Under the pieces are notes generated by a model. It saw only the letters and a program-made list of their open reading frames with translations. It searched no databases and was not told the origin of the DNA. Below, one piece after another: positions 35,743 through 44,455 of a stretch of 64,000 nucleotides of DNA. The stretch comes from Paenibacillus amylolyticus (GTDB lineage: Bacteria; Bacillota; Bacilli; Paenibacillales; Paenibacillaceae): NCBI RefSeq assembly GCF_001570725.1, contig NZ_BCNV01000005.1, positions 434,001-498,000 on the forward strand. The letters are read 5' to 3'. The translations under genes and the position numbers were made by a program. Positions within the stretch are counted from its first letter, which is position 1; the number at the start of each line of letters is the position of its first letter.

Positions 35743-37974
35743 ATGCAGGAAGGTTCGGGTTATGACCGCTGGGTTGCTGGCAAACGAAGCAAATGGATTA
35801 CGCTGTTGGTATGGATCATTATCGCCGTTGTGCTTGGTATGGTATGGCCTGCTGTAGGTGATCGTGAAACTAATAACGCGCAGGATCTAAGTGAGTCCAA
35901 ACCATCAGTTCAGGCAGCTGCACTTGCTGAGAAGGAATTTCCTGGCGGCGAAGGACTGCCCGCACTGATCGTATGGCGTCAAGCCGGCGGTCTGACGGAT
36001 GAGCAGATTCAGAACATTCAGGCATTAACGGAGCGACTGGATCAAGATCCGGTAGAACAACAGCAGTCCGTTGTGCCACTTTATCAATTGCCGCCACAGG
36101 CATTGAAAGGCCAGCTTTCGGAAGACGGAAGCACCTTGGTTATGCCACTTTTCTTCAATGAAGGTGCCGATTCGGAACAATTGAAGGAAGGTATTGAAGC
36201 GCTTGAGCAAAAAACACAAGACATCTTCGGGGCGAACCCGTTCGATGTAGCTATAGATGATACTAATACATTGGTTGCCCGTGTGACAGGGCCAGTAGGG
36301 ATATCCATTGATGCGAGCGGACTTTTCTCCTCCGCCGATGTATCCTTGCTAATCGCTACCGTTGTACTGGTATTAGTCCTGCTGTTGTTGATCTATCGTT
36401 CGCCGGTATTGGCGATTATCCCGATCATTGCCGTTGGTTTCGCATATATGGTGACAAGCCCCATTCTCGGATTCATGGCGGATCAGGGCTGGATCACGGT
36501 GGACGCACAGTCGATCTCGATCATGACCGTATTGTTATTTGGAGCAGGAACGGATTACTGTCTGTTCATGATCTCCAGATACCGCCAAATTCTCTATCAT
36601 GAGCCGGATAAAAAGAAAGCCATCTTCCAGGCAATTACCGGATCTTCCGGCGCCATTGCCATGAGTGGATTCACGGTCGTTGCAGCACTACTGGTGCTGT
36701 TGCTGGCTGAATATGGTGCATATCATCGCTTTGCCGTACCATTCAGTCTGTCCATCTTTATTATGTTTATTGCAAGTCTGACGCTGGTTCCAGCGCTTCT
36801 CGCAATCTTCGGTCGGGGTTCATTCTACCCGTTCGTACCGCGTACCCATGAGATGGAAGTGGAACGTGCGAAGAAAAAAGGCAAACCGGCTCCTGCCCCG
36901 CGCAAAGTGAAGGAAAGCTGGATTGGCCGTATTGTAGTAACGAAGCCATGGACCGTTCTTGCAATTACGTTGGTATTGCTGGGAGGACTGGCGGCGTTCT
37001 CTACTCAGGTGAAATTCACCTACGATCTGTTGTCTTCATTCCCAGAGGATGTGCCTTCCCGCGAAGGTTTCACCGTCATCGGCGAACAATTCTCTCAAGG
37101 TGAGCTGGCTCCAGTCAAAGTGATCGTGGATGCCGAAGGCAAAGAAACCGATCTGAAGCAGCGTCTCGAATCGCTGGATTACATTAGCAAAGTAGGCGAT
37201 GCTCAACAGGGTGCCGAGAATGCCAACATTACCGCCTTTGATGTGGAGTTCAATCTGAATCCATATTCCATGGAGGCAATGCAGCATATCCCGGATCTGC
37301 GAGCTACTGCGGAACAGGCGCTTCAAGATGCCGGAGTAACCAATGCGAACAGTAATGTCTGGCTCGATGGTCAGACGGCTGAACAGTATGACATTGAAGT
37401 AGCTGGAGAACGGGATGCCAAGATCATTATTCCAGTGGTCATCGGTATGATTACTTTGTTGTTACTATTATACTTGCGTTCCGTTGTGGCCACGGCGTAT
37501 CTGATTGCAACGGTTGTTCTGTCGTATTTCTCTGCACTGGGTCTGGGTTGGATCATCATTCACTACGGACTTGGCGCAGATGCCATTCAGGGAGCGATTC
37601 CGCTGTATTCCTTTGTATTCCTCGTGGCACTGGGTGAAGACTACAACATCTTCATGATCTCTAGCATCTGGCAGAAACGTAAAACGATGCCGCTTCGTCA
37701 AGCGATTAGAGAAGGTGTTGGCGAGACAAGCTCTGTTATTACATCTGCGGGTCTGATCTTGGCAGGAACATTTGCAGTACTTGCTACATTGCCAATTCAG
37801 GTGTTGGTGCAGTTTGGTATAATTACAGCTGTTGGTGTGATGTTGGATACCTTCTTGGTTCGTCCGTTCATGGTACCGGCGATCACCGCATTGCTGGGTA
37901 AATGGGCCTTCTGGCCAGGAAAGTATGTTCCAATTGCAGAGAAGAATGAAGAGAAACAGAACCAGTCCGTGTAA
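35743..37974 (+). CDS. MMPL-family RND transporter (YdfJ/MmpL3-like)
   Basis: 743 residues, two tandem halves each with an extracytoplasmic domain and about six helices. Proton-relay Asp-Tyr pairs lie in GAGTDYCLFMISRYR and in VALGEDYNIFMISS, as in MmpL3. A basic linker (AKKKGKPAPAPRKVK) joins the halves. GGGAG lies 11 bp upstream. It likely exports lipids or amphiphilic compounds with proton energy and is probably regulated by the divergent TetR protein. Confidence 0.92.
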   Translation: MQEGSGYDRWVAGKRSKWITLLVWIIIAVVLGMVWPAVGDRETNNAQDLSESKPSVQAAALAEKEFPGGEGLPALIVWRQAGGLTDEQIQNIQALTERLDQDPVEQQQSVVPLYQLPPQALKGQLSEDGSTLVMPLFFNEGADSEQLKEGIEALEQKTQDIFGANPFDVAIDDTNTLVARVTGPVGISIDASGLFSSADVSLLIATVVLVLVLLLLIYRSPVLAIIPIIAVGFAYMVTSPILGFMADQGWITVDAQSISIMTVLLFGAGTDYCLFMISRYRQILYHEPDKKKAIFQAITGSSGAIAMSGFTVVAALLVLLLAEYGAYHRFAVPFSLSIFIMFIASLTLVPALLAIFGRGSFYPFVPRTHEMEVERAKKKGKPAPAPRKVKESWIGRIVVTKPWTVLAITLVLLGGLAAFSTQVKFTYDLLSSFPEDVPSREGFTVIGEQFSQGELAPVKVIVDAEGKETDLKQRLESLDYISKVGDAQQGAENANITAFDVEFNLNPYSMEAMQHIPDLRATAEQALQDAGVTNANSNVWLDGQTAEQYDIEVAGERDAKIIIPVVIGMITLLLLLYLRSVVATAYLIATVVLSYFSALGLGWIIIHYGLGADAIQGAIPLYSFVFLVALGEDYNIFMISSIWQKRKTMPLRQAIREGVGETSSVITSAGLILAGTFAVLATLPIQVLVQFGIITAVGVMLDTFLVRPFMVPAITALLGKWAFWPGKYVPIAEKNEEKQNQSV

Positions 37975-37992
37975 TGCATGGATTGGGTGAGG

Positions 37993-38036
37993 TGGACGGC
38001 GAGGCTTCAAGCTTGCTGTCCATTTCTTTATTTTTA
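37993..38036 (+). terminator. Terminator after the MMPL gene
   Basis: TGGACGGC ... GCTGTCCA with inner AAGCTT pairing, then TTTCTTTATTTTT. Confidence 0.8.
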
Positions 38037-38231
38037 TAGCATTGAGAGTAGAACGGTATGTCCTCCTGAGATGGAATGGTGGAACTGTAAAATATCCGCA
38101 GGATGAGGTGTGATCCTTGTTTTCTTTGCATGGGGAAGGTTTACGTAGTCAAGGGTTTTGGGACATAATAGAGGAAGCGTCGGCTTAGGGCAGACGGATG
38201 AATTAACAACAATGGGACAACCAGGGGAAGG

Positions 38232-39197
38232 ATGAAAGCAAGCATGACGAACCAACTTAATGTGTATTTCAACCATGACGGCGGCGTGGATGACCTCGTA
38301 TCGCTGTTCATGCTTCTGCAAATGGACAATGTACATGTAACCGGCGTATCGGTTATTCCGGCAGACGGATATCTGGAGCCAGCAACAGATGCCAGCCGTA
38401 AAATTATCGATCGTTTCGGTACATATTCCGTAGAGGTATCCAAATCCAACTCCAGAGGGAAAAATCCTTTTCCTGCGGCGTGGAGACTGCATTCCTTCTA
38501 TGTAGATGCACTTCCAGTACTGAACGAGTCCGGCAAAATGGAAGCGCCACTTTCTGCTGTTCCGGCACACCAGCATCTGATCGAGAAAGTGCGCAATACC
38601 GAAGGCAAAACGTTGCTTCTGTTCACAGGCCCACTGACGGACCTTGCGCGTGCACTGGACGAAGCACCAGACATTGAAGAGAAGATCGACAAGCTGGTAT
38701 GGATGGGCGGCACATTCGAGCGTGGTAACGTAGAAGAGCCTGAGCATGACGGCACAGCTGAATGGAACGTATTCTGGGACCCGGAAGCGGCTTACCGTGT
38801 ATGGCAGAGTGGTATCCAGATCGATCTGGTTGCACTGGAAAGCACGAACAAAGTACCTCTGACTCCAGCCGTTCGTAACCGCTGGGCAGCAGAGCGTCGC
38901 TTTGAAGGCGTTGACTTCTTGGGTAACTGTTACGCAGGTTGTCCGCCACTGGTGTACAGTGAGACGAATTCCACATACTATCTGTGGGATGTGTTGACAA
39001 CGGCTTCCGTTGGACGCGAGGACATCGTGAAGAAGAAAACGGTAAACTGTATTGTCATCCCGGATGGTCCTAGCCAGGGCCGCACGGTGGAGCAAGCAGA
39101 CGGACGCCCAGTACAACTGGTGTATGATACCGATCCGGAAGCGTTCTTTACGTATATGACGGATTTGGGTAAAAAAGCTGCTCCGCAGCGCTACTAA
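38232..39197 (+). CDS. Nucleoside hydrolase family protein with altered metal motif
   Basis: 321 residues of the inosine-uridine nucleoside N-ribohydrolase fold: VYFNHDGGVDDLVSLFMLL at the N-terminus, LLFTGPLTDLARALDEAP, LVWMGGTF, and AEWNVFWDPEAAYRVW. The usual DxDxxxDD calcium motif reads NHDGGVDD, with Asn14 for the first Asp. The substrate may differ from purine ribosides. ATG at 38232 directly follows GGGGAAGG; the ATG at 38244 (12 bp after it) is an alternative start. It is monocistronic. Confidence 0.85.
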   Translation: MKASMTNQLNVYFNHDGGVDDLVSLFMLLQMDNVHVTGVSVIPADGYLEPATDASRKIIDRFGTYSVEVSKSNSRGKNPFPAAWRLHSFYVDALPVLNESGKMEAPLSAVPAHQHLIEKVRNTEGKTLLLFTGPLTDLARALDEAPDIEEKIDKLVWMGGTFERGNVEEPEHDGTAEWNVFWDPEAAYRVWQSGIQIDLVALESTNKVPLTPAVRNRWAAERRFEGVDFLGNCYAGCPPLVYSETNSTYYLWDVLTTASVGREDIVKKKTVNCIVIPDGPSQGRTVEQADGRPVQLVYDTDPEAFFTYMTDLGKKAAPQRY

Positions 39198-39245
39198 TTC
39201 AGGCAACCGTAAGGCTTGCCATCTTTAAAGGTACAACAAAAATAA

Positions 39246-39312
39246 AGCCGCAGGCAGTGTCCGGAAATGGGGTTGACCCCCATGTTCCCGTCCCTGCCGT
39301 GCGGCTTTTTTG
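39246..39312 (+). terminator. Terminator after the nucleoside-hydrolase-like gene
   Basis: AGCCGCAGGCAG ... CTGCCGTGCGGCT, with inner GGGG/CCCC pairing, then TTTTTTG. The structured repeat copy B starts 13 bp later. Confidence 0.85.
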
Positions 39313-39324
39313 TTGTGGGCTGAT

Positions 39325-39558
39325 CTATATAGATTGAACAATCATTTTACACGAGAACGTAGAGGACAGAAATAACCTGAAGAAGCGAAGCTAAAAGCTT
39401 TCTGCAAGAAAGCTACTTCGTAAGCATATACTTCGCCTTTATCCTCAGATTTTCACCATTGTAAAATTGAATCAAAAAATCTGAGGATAACAGCGATCGG
39501 AAGGTTGTTCTGTCATCGAAGTGGCAAGTGTGAATATTCTTTAGTTCAATCTATATAG
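39325..39558 (+). repeat. Structured intergenic repeat, copy B (long form)
   Basis: The outer arms CTATATAGATTGAAC and GTTCAATCTATATAG pair perfectly over 15 bp. Inner pairs are GACAGAA/TTCTGTC, AACCT/AGGTT, the hairpin AGCTTTC-TGCAA-GAAAGCT, GCGAAG/CTTCGC, and TATCCTCAGAT/ATCTGAGGATA. It sits in a convergent gap between two terminated genes and ends 17 bp before the chemoreceptor stop codon. Confidence 0.87.
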
Positions 39559-39574
39559 CATTCTAAGCTGCTTG

Positions 39575-41293
39575 CTATATTTTAAATCGATTAATCAATC
39601 CGTTCAGCTCACTGGACAATACTCGGAGAGATTCTGCGGATGCACTCATTTCATCCATGGATTGAAGCTGGCTTCCGGTAGCGTGCGACACCTTCTGGAT
39701 ACTCGAAGAGGATTCACGCGAGATATGCTCCATGTCCTCCACGGATGCGGACACTTCTTCTGCACTGGCAGACAGCTGCTCGGATGCTGCGGATACTTCA
39801 TGCAGACGTTCATTGATTGTCTCAATCCCGGTATGAATGGATGTGAACGAACGGCCTGCCTCCTGAACGACAGTGAGACCGGACTGTACAGCTGTTGTGC
39901 TGGCTGACATATGTTCCGACAACAAGGCAGTCTGGCGTGTCATCTCCGCAATTAGTTCGGTTACATGCTGGGACGATTGCTCTGATTCCCCCGCAAGCTT
40001 GCGAACCTCTGAGGCAACCACCGCAAACCCGCTGCCATACTCTCCTGCACGAGCGGCTTCAATACTCGCATTAAGTGCGAGCAGATTGGTCTGTGAAGCG
40101 ATACCTTTCATTAGATGTGCCACCGACTCAATTTTATCGGAATACTGCTCCAGTTGGGAGGTGGAGGCGACCATCTGCACATTCGCCTGATGAATTTTGT
40201 CCATACTGTCCATCGCTGTGTTGATGTTGGCTTGACCTTGTACTGCGTTATTGGTTGTTTCCTGCGAGACATCTGCGACCATGGAGGAAGAATTCGCAAT
40301 GTGCTGCATGCTGCGCGTAATTTCTTCCATGGCTACTGTAACTTCGCCCGCACGAGCCACCTGTTCAGCAGCCCCACTGGCTGTATGATTCGTATGCTCG
40401 GCAATGCGCTGACTGGCTTCCGCAGTCGCTTGTGAATGTTTCGATACTCCTTCTGCGGCTTGTAGCAGAGAATCAGAGCTTTGACGGATGCCCGTCATGA
40501 CATCCCGGGTACCTGTGACCAGATGTTTGAACTCGGAAGCGAGCTGTCCGACCTCATCCTTTCGTCCAAGTTCGACGTTGACGGTCAAGTCGCCTTTGCC
40601 CACCTGAGCAATTAACTTCTTCAGCTTCACCAATGGACGGGTCAAGTAGTGGGCGAATCCATACACCAACAAGACACTGAGCAGCACAATCGCCAGCGCT
40701 GTCCAGATCATGGTCATACGGTTGCGAGACATCAGTTCATAGACCGCAGTGGAGTCCAGATCCGCACCGACCAGGCCCAGCACTTTCCCGTCATCCCCAT
40801 GGATCGGCACATACGCTGTAATGGTAGCGCCATATTCATCCTGGGTGAGTTCACCTCGAATAGGTTCATTCTGCTCAAAAGCCTGTAGCATTCCCTCGTA
40901 AGGGGTCTCTTCTGCGGAACCGTAAGGAGAGAAGTCGTCCTCTGCCACATCAGCAGCGGCCCCATCCACAACGTAGAAATACGTAGCAGTTCCATTTTCT
41001 TCGCGTGTACCAAGGGTGTACAGATACTTGAGTCCATTGGCTTCACGCAGCTGACTGAGCTGCTCACGCAAAGTGCCATAATACGCTGTTTGGTCCTGTC
41101 CAGTACTGAGTGGTACATACAGGGAGGTATCAATTAATGCTGCTGCCCGTTCAGCTACAGCCTGTGCCTGCATACCCATGGATTGCTCGACCAGTTGAGC
41201 CGATGAACGGTACATCGTAATGCCAAGAACCGCACCCGCGGCCAGCATCAGACAGGAAAAAAATAAAAAGATCCGCATAAACAAACTGTTCAT
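39575..41293 (-). CDS. Methyl-accepting chemotaxis protein
   Basis: 572 residues: membrane helix at about 7-29, an extracellular Cache-like sensor (about 30-190), a second helix (about 195-215), a HAMP domain (HYLTRPLVKLKKLIAQVGKGDLTV) and a long cytoplasmic coiled coil with the conserved tip AVVASEVRKLAGESEQSS. It senses an external signal and controls the CheA kinase. A sigma-D-like promoter lies at 41416. AGGGGGA lies 12 bp before the start. The ligand is unknown. Confidence 0.95.
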   Translation of the reverse strand: MNSLFMRIFLFFSCLMLAAGAVLGITMYRSSAQLVEQSMGMQAQAVAERAAALIDTSLYVPLSTGQDQTAYYGTLREQLSQLREANGLKYLYTLGTREENGTATYFYVVDGAAADVAEDDFSPYGSAEETPYEGMLQAFEQNEPIRGELTQDEYGATITAYVPIHGDDGKVLGLVGADLDSTAVYELMSRNRMTMIWTALAIVLLSVLLVYGFAHYLTRPLVKLKKLIAQVGKGDLTVNVELGRKDEVGQLASEFKHLVTGTRDVMTGIRQSSDSLLQAAEGVSKHSQATAEASQRIAEHTNHTASGAAEQVARAGEVTVAMEEITRSMQHIANSSSMVADVSQETTNNAVQGQANINTAMDSMDKIHQANVQMVASTSQLEQYSDKIESVAHLMKGIASQTNLLALNASIEAARAGEYGSGFAVVASEVRKLAGESEQSSQHVTELIAEMTRQTALLSEHMSASTTAVQSGLTVVQEAGRSFTSIHTGIETINERLHEVSAASEQLSASAEEVSASVEDMEHISRESSSSIQKVSHATGSQLQSMDEMSASAESLRVLSSELNGLINRFKI

Positions 41294-41415
41294 TGGTAAA
41301 AGTGTTCCCCCTTGATATGTTGGATGAATCGTCTCTGTATCTCTTTACTTTGTTACTGGTCGTTCTTTTTTTGTTCGTATGTATTGTATTTCAAATGTAC
41401 AGTTTTCTACTTGAA

Positions 41416-41443
41416 ATATCGGCATCTGGGCGATAAAGAATTA
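41416..41443 (-). promoter_or_regulatory. Sigma-D (motility) promoter of the chemoreceptor gene
   Basis: On the minus strand GCCGATAT (41416-41423) matches the sigma-D -10 exactly, with CTAAT 16 bp upstream as a fair -35 (consensus TAAA, 15 bp). Such promoters drive motility and chemotaxis genes, which fits. Confidence 0.65.
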
Positions 41444-41476
41444 GCTCCCGAGTCAATTTGATTCGGGAGCTAATTC
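41438..41476 (-). terminator. Terminator of the DUF3105 gene
   Basis: GAATTAGCTCCCGA pairs perfectly with TCGGGAGCTAATTC, then CTTTATC on the minus strand. The hairpin overlaps the -35 of the chemoreceptor promoter. Confidence 0.8.
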
Positions 41477-41495
41477 CGTTTGATTCTATAGGTTA

Positions 41496-42242
41496 TTACA
41501 TCGTTCCGCCGCCCTGGCGAATGGAGGCAGGAATCTTTTCAGGTCCCTGATTAATATATTTATTGATAAAAGTACCCACTTTGGCATCGTCGAATTGGTC
41601 GAGCTTCATCGTTTTGGTCCATGCGGTCACGACAACTTCACTGCCTTCGGGGATATCCTTATTTGGTACAGCCAGTATCCCGGCTCCAGCTTCGCGGAAT
41701 TTAGCGAGGTATTTCAGGTGCTCCTTCAAGTCCTCGCTTGCGTTCTCACGATAATAGATGATGATATCCCCGTGCTCCAGATTGTGCACCAGGTAATTAT
41801 AGCCCGGGAAGTCGGTGTAAAATCCAAATTTGATATCATGCGGGTTATGCGGCCCCGATGTTGGGATTGTCATCTCATACTGGATCGGGTCTTCTGTATG
41901 GTCTGCGCCATAGTATTTATCGTCAGTCACATCGATTGTCGCGTTGGACGCCAGATCGGCTACATCATATTTTGCCCCTGCACCCTGTAGGAAGAACAGA
42001 CCAAACGTAACAATCGACACAGCCATCAATACATGTGCTACCAGCCGAAGGGATCGACTTTTTTTCTGGATGCCCGCCCGTTCTTTCTTTTTCATGTGAC
42101 CCAGGATTTTGCCCTGTGTGCGTGATGCCCAGATATAAGCGGCGATGGAGAACAGCAACACGATTGCACCTACGATGAGCCACAGGTAGGATGTACCTGC
42201 TTCGTGCTCCATTTGCATATGATTCATATGAGACATGTCCAT
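41496..42242 (-). CDS. DUF3105 membrane-anchored protein
   Basis: 248 residues from the ATG at 42242 (GAGGA 6 bp upstream); the frame opens at 42281. The N-terminus is Met/His-rich (MDMSHMNHMQMEHE), then two membrane helices (about 18-38 and 68-90) and an outer domain with TSGPHNPHDIKFGFYTDFPGYNYLVHNLEHGDIIIYY, the DUF3105 core with several His. The Met/His-rich start suggests metal (possibly copper) contact; this is inference. The upstream region has two CopY/BlaI-like palindromes. Confidence 0.82.
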   Translation of the reverse strand: MDMSHMNHMQMEHEAGTSYLWLIVGAIVLLFSIAAYIWASRTQGKILGHMKKKERAGIQKKSRSLRLVAHVLMAVSIVTFGLFFLQGAGAKYDVADLASNATIDVTDDKYYGADHTEDPIQYEMTIPTSGPHNPHDIKFGFYTDFPGYNYLVHNLEHGDIIIYYRENASEDLKEHLKYLAKFREAGAGILAVPNKDIPEGSEVVVTAWTKTMKLDQFDDAKVGTFINKYINQGPEKIPASIRQGGGTM

Positions 42243-42282
42243 AGAGAGTTCCTCTGCTTTCTTTGTAAAATAATTGATCAAT

Positions 42283-42402
42283 ACACTACATTATGTAGTG
42301 TTAATTACAACAGTGAATCCTCTCATTACTTAACGGGAGTTACTGGGTTCGTGGTTGTTACGTAAATAAGAACATACCTATTGCACTACACATTATAGTG
42401 TA
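42283..42402. promoter_or_regulatory. Pair of CopY/BlaI-type palindromes upstream of the DUF3105 gene
   Basis: ACACTACAT-T-ATGTAGTGT (42283-42301, perfect 9-bp arms) and TACAC-ATTATA-GTGTA (42387-42402). The core TACAnnTGTA-like pattern is that of CopY/BlaI/MecI repressors. No such regulator gene is in the window, so control would come from elsewhere. Confidence 0.6.
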
Positions 42403-42435
42403 TGATACATGCTCAGCGCAATGCTGCCTTGGAAA

Positions 42436-42474
42436 ACCAAATAAAGGCGTTCCCCGCGTGAGCAGGGAACGCCT
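42436..42474 (-). terminator. Terminator of the zinc-ribbon/Yip1 gene
   Basis: AGGCGTTCCC pairs perfectly with GGGAACGCCT around a 10-nt loop; on the minus strand it is followed by TTTATTTGGTTTT. Confidence 0.8.
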
Positions 42475-42522
42475 AAATATAAATTTAAAGAGTCAGTAAA
42501 ATTTTATTTATTGAAATAACCA

Positions 42523-42550
42523 TTTACACGAAACGTAGAGGACAGAATAG
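42523..42550 (+). repeat. Left-end fragment of the structured intergenic repeat
   Basis: TTTACACGA-AACGTAGAGGACAGAA-ATAG matches the left arm of the full copies with one base missing; nothing of the hairpins or right arm follows. Same orientation as the full copies. Confidence 0.7.
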
Positions 42551-42571
42551 CTTTATTCCAACTGAACTATT

Positions 42572-43486
42572 TTACAGACGTCCAAAAGGCGAAAGCATCA
42601 GGCCGATTAGTCCAATAATAACTTCACCCAACAATTGATACACAATAAAGAACACGACCACATTGGCAATCAGCACGCTGTACATACTGTCGATGGCTGC
42701 TTTGGTACGATTCAGTGGATATTGGAATAGCACCGAGTTCAGAGCGACAAAGATAATGATATACGAGACAGCAAGCAATGAGATCGCGATGGAATACGAG
42801 ATGATAATAAACAGATTCGCCAGAACAAGGGATACGACAGCAGGAACAAGCAATGTACCGAACTGGGCAACCAGTGTTTTGGGACGGAATGTTATTTTTT
42901 CAATCTTCAGAATAGCGTACATCAGTGCAATCGAGGCAATCAGGATAATGGCGGTGAACAACAGCGGCCGAATAAATCCACCAATGAACAAGCCATCCAT
43001 GCCTATACGGCTAAAGGTAATTAAGAAGTATGTAGAAGATAGGACTGCAATCAGCGCCATCGTTAGCCATCCGTTTAGTGAATGCTGATCACCAACGGTT
43101 TTCATTGCCTGATAAGGACGGGCCAATACACTGAGGAAATAGGATAGATACTGTTTGCTTACTTCTTTGGCTTGCTGAACTTTCTCATTCTGCACGATAT
43201 TATTCCACTGATTGGAGCTGTTGTCTCCTGCAGAAGCATGATCCTGGGTGTCTGTTGAATCTGTAGACTGTTGCTTCTGAGTAGAGACAGATGGTGTGTT
43301 GGATGGAACGGGTGCCTGTGAAGATGTGGCTTGCGTACTGGACCAACGGGTGTATTCGGGTTCTGAAGCAGCAGATTCCGGGTTCGGTACAGGAGATGGC
43401 GAAGAAACTGTTTGCGTCAGATTAGAGCCGCACCTTTCGCAAAAATGGGCATCGCCATTTTCATGATTACATACTGGACATTTCAT
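42572..43486 (-). CDS. Zinc-ribbon membrane protein with Yip1-like domain
   Basis: 304 residues: an N-terminal four-Cys zinc ribbon (CPVCNHENGDAHFCERCGSN), a Ser/Thr/Gln/Pro-rich linker (about 25-100) and five membrane helices (about 140-300) of the Yip1 type. Such proteins are common in Bacillota and of unknown function. GGAGG lies 8 bp before ATG. Confidence 0.82.
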   Translation of the reverse strand: MKCPVCNHENGDAHFCERCGSNLTQTVSSPSPVPNPESAASEPEYTRWSSTQATSSQAPVPSNTPSVSTQKQQSTDSTDTQDHASAGDNSSNQWNNIVQNEKVQQAKEVSKQYLSYFLSVLARPYQAMKTVGDQHSLNGWLTMALIAVLSSTYFLITFSRIGMDGLFIGGFIRPLLFTAIILIASIALMYAILKIEKITFRPKTLVAQFGTLLVPAVVSLVLANLFIIISYSIAISLLAVSYIIIFVALNSVLFQYPLNRTKAAIDSMYSVLIANVVVFFIVYQLLGEVIIGLIGLMLSPFGRL

Positions 43487-43782
43487 GGGTTAAGCCTCCA
43501 ATTTCTAGAAAATAAAAACAGGTAAACATTGTGTCTCATTTTAACGGTTGATGACGAAGTTTGTCTATGTTTCGCAGGAATTAATACCCCTACAGAGCGA
43601 AAGTTGAAACGAAGACTCGAATGCTGTGTATTAAAACGGGGTTTAGAAGCAACAATAGTATAGGAATGACATGCAGGCATATTAATGTAAATTCACTGTG
43701 GTATAAGACGAATTGTTTTCGGCGAATAATGTCTCATCGTTCGCTTTTATGTGTTATTCTCATGTTAACTATATCTTTTGGG

Positions 43783-43827
43783 TTGCCTATGATCGTATAT
43801 TTATGTATAATCAATCGTGTTAACACG
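43783..43827 (+). promoter_or_regulatory. Strong promoter with palindrome at the start site
   Basis: TTGCCT (43783-43788), 17 bp, TATAAT (43806-43811), followed by the perfect 12-bp palindrome CGTGTTAACACG (43816-43827) at the expected transcription start. It drives the gene at 43863. The rest of the 43487-43782 gap shows no gene. Confidence 0.7.
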
Positions 43828-43862
43828 TCGAATGTACGGTAGTAAGAGATGTGGGTGAGTTC

Positions 43863-44207
43863 ATGGAACTACTGGACAGCAATGAGAGCAAGAAGAAGAT
43901 GTGCCAGTATTATAACGAAATTTCGAAGGAACTGTTCGGATTTGGCACCACTCTCCTGAGAGTGACCATTGACCAGAATATTGTGACCTTCTACGCGAAG
44001 CACCGACGTTCACCGCGCTCTGATGCCCTGGAAGGGGAGGCCCCCGGCTTAAAGCTGGAAGTGGACTTCCGCATGTCTGTCTTATATAAGAAGAAATTCC
44101 GGGAGAAGCTCGAGCAACACATGGGTTTGCCAATTGAAGCTATATTGCGGGATTATGATGCGTCCACCCAGTGGGCCATCACGAATGTGATTCTGGAACA
44201 GGCCTAA
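43863..44207 (+). CDS. DUF2294 (MpsC-like) protein
   Basis: 114 residues: YYNEISKELFGFGTTLLRVTIDQNIVTFYAKHRRSPRSDAL, then VDFRMSVLYKKKFREKLEQHMG, the pattern of DUF2294, renamed MpsC from a Staphylococcus bicarbonate/cation system. It is a small soluble protein with no membrane segment. The ATG at 43863 is preferred; a GTG at 43851 is possible. The upstream RBS is weak (GGGTGAG). The role of lone MpsC-like proteins is unknown. Confidence 0.8.
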   Translation: MELLDSNESKKKMCQYYNEISKELFGFGTTLLRVTIDQNIVTFYAKHRRSPRSDALEGEAPGLKLEVDFRMSVLYKKKFREKLEQHMGLPIEAILRDYDASTQWAITNVILEQA

Positions 44208-44372
44208 GGATGGATCGGCAGGATTAATTCTTGTTGATGTATACGGAGGTTATGGCCAGATTCATGATCAAATTCCGTACAATTTCATATGATGGCGTCT
44301 GTCTTCGGATTGATTCTGAAGCAGAAACCGATGATGTACCGGCAGCGGGTGTCGCTTTCCTTTGTTTACGAA

Positions 44373-44420
44373 GAAAAGTGTTCTTGTTTATACAAGAGCG
44401 CTTTTCTTTTTGTTTTTTTT
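44373..44420 (+). terminator. Terminator in the leader of the purine-type ABC locus
   Basis: GAAAAGTGTTCTTGT-TTAT-ACAAGAGCGCTTTTC, then TTTTTGTTTTTTTT. It ends only 36 bp before the binding-protein start, and the 165 bp before it are free of genes. It either ends the MpsC-like gene or acts as a leader attenuator. Confidence 0.85.
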
Positions 44421-44455
44421 CATACACATCACATATATCAGGGGGAATCAGGATC

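Noticed and set aside
38034..39206. Long minus-strand open frame (390 codons) opposite the nucleoside-hydrolase-like gene
   Set aside because: Antisense shadow; its Cys/Arg/His-rich composition is unlike a real protein and the plus strand has a clear family match.
42445..42474. GCGTTCCCCGCGTGAGCAGGG looks like a type I-E CRISPR repeat
   Set aside because: Only one copy exists, no spacers or cas genes are near, and the symmetric 10-bp stem followed by a T-rich tail on the minus strand is a terminator.
43621..43842. 73-codon open frame with a hydrophobic stretch on the plus strand
   Set aside because: No ribosome-binding site, and the frame overlaps the strong promoter and palindrome of the next gene.
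44208..44372. Possible purine riboswitch before the purine-type operon
   Set aside because: The conserved core bases of that riboswitch class could not be found; only the terminator is supported.
44231..44455. In-frame upstream extension of the binding-protein gene
   Set aside because: It would run through a strong terminator and place about 75 residues before a clear lipoprotein signal peptide; a better start lies at 44456.
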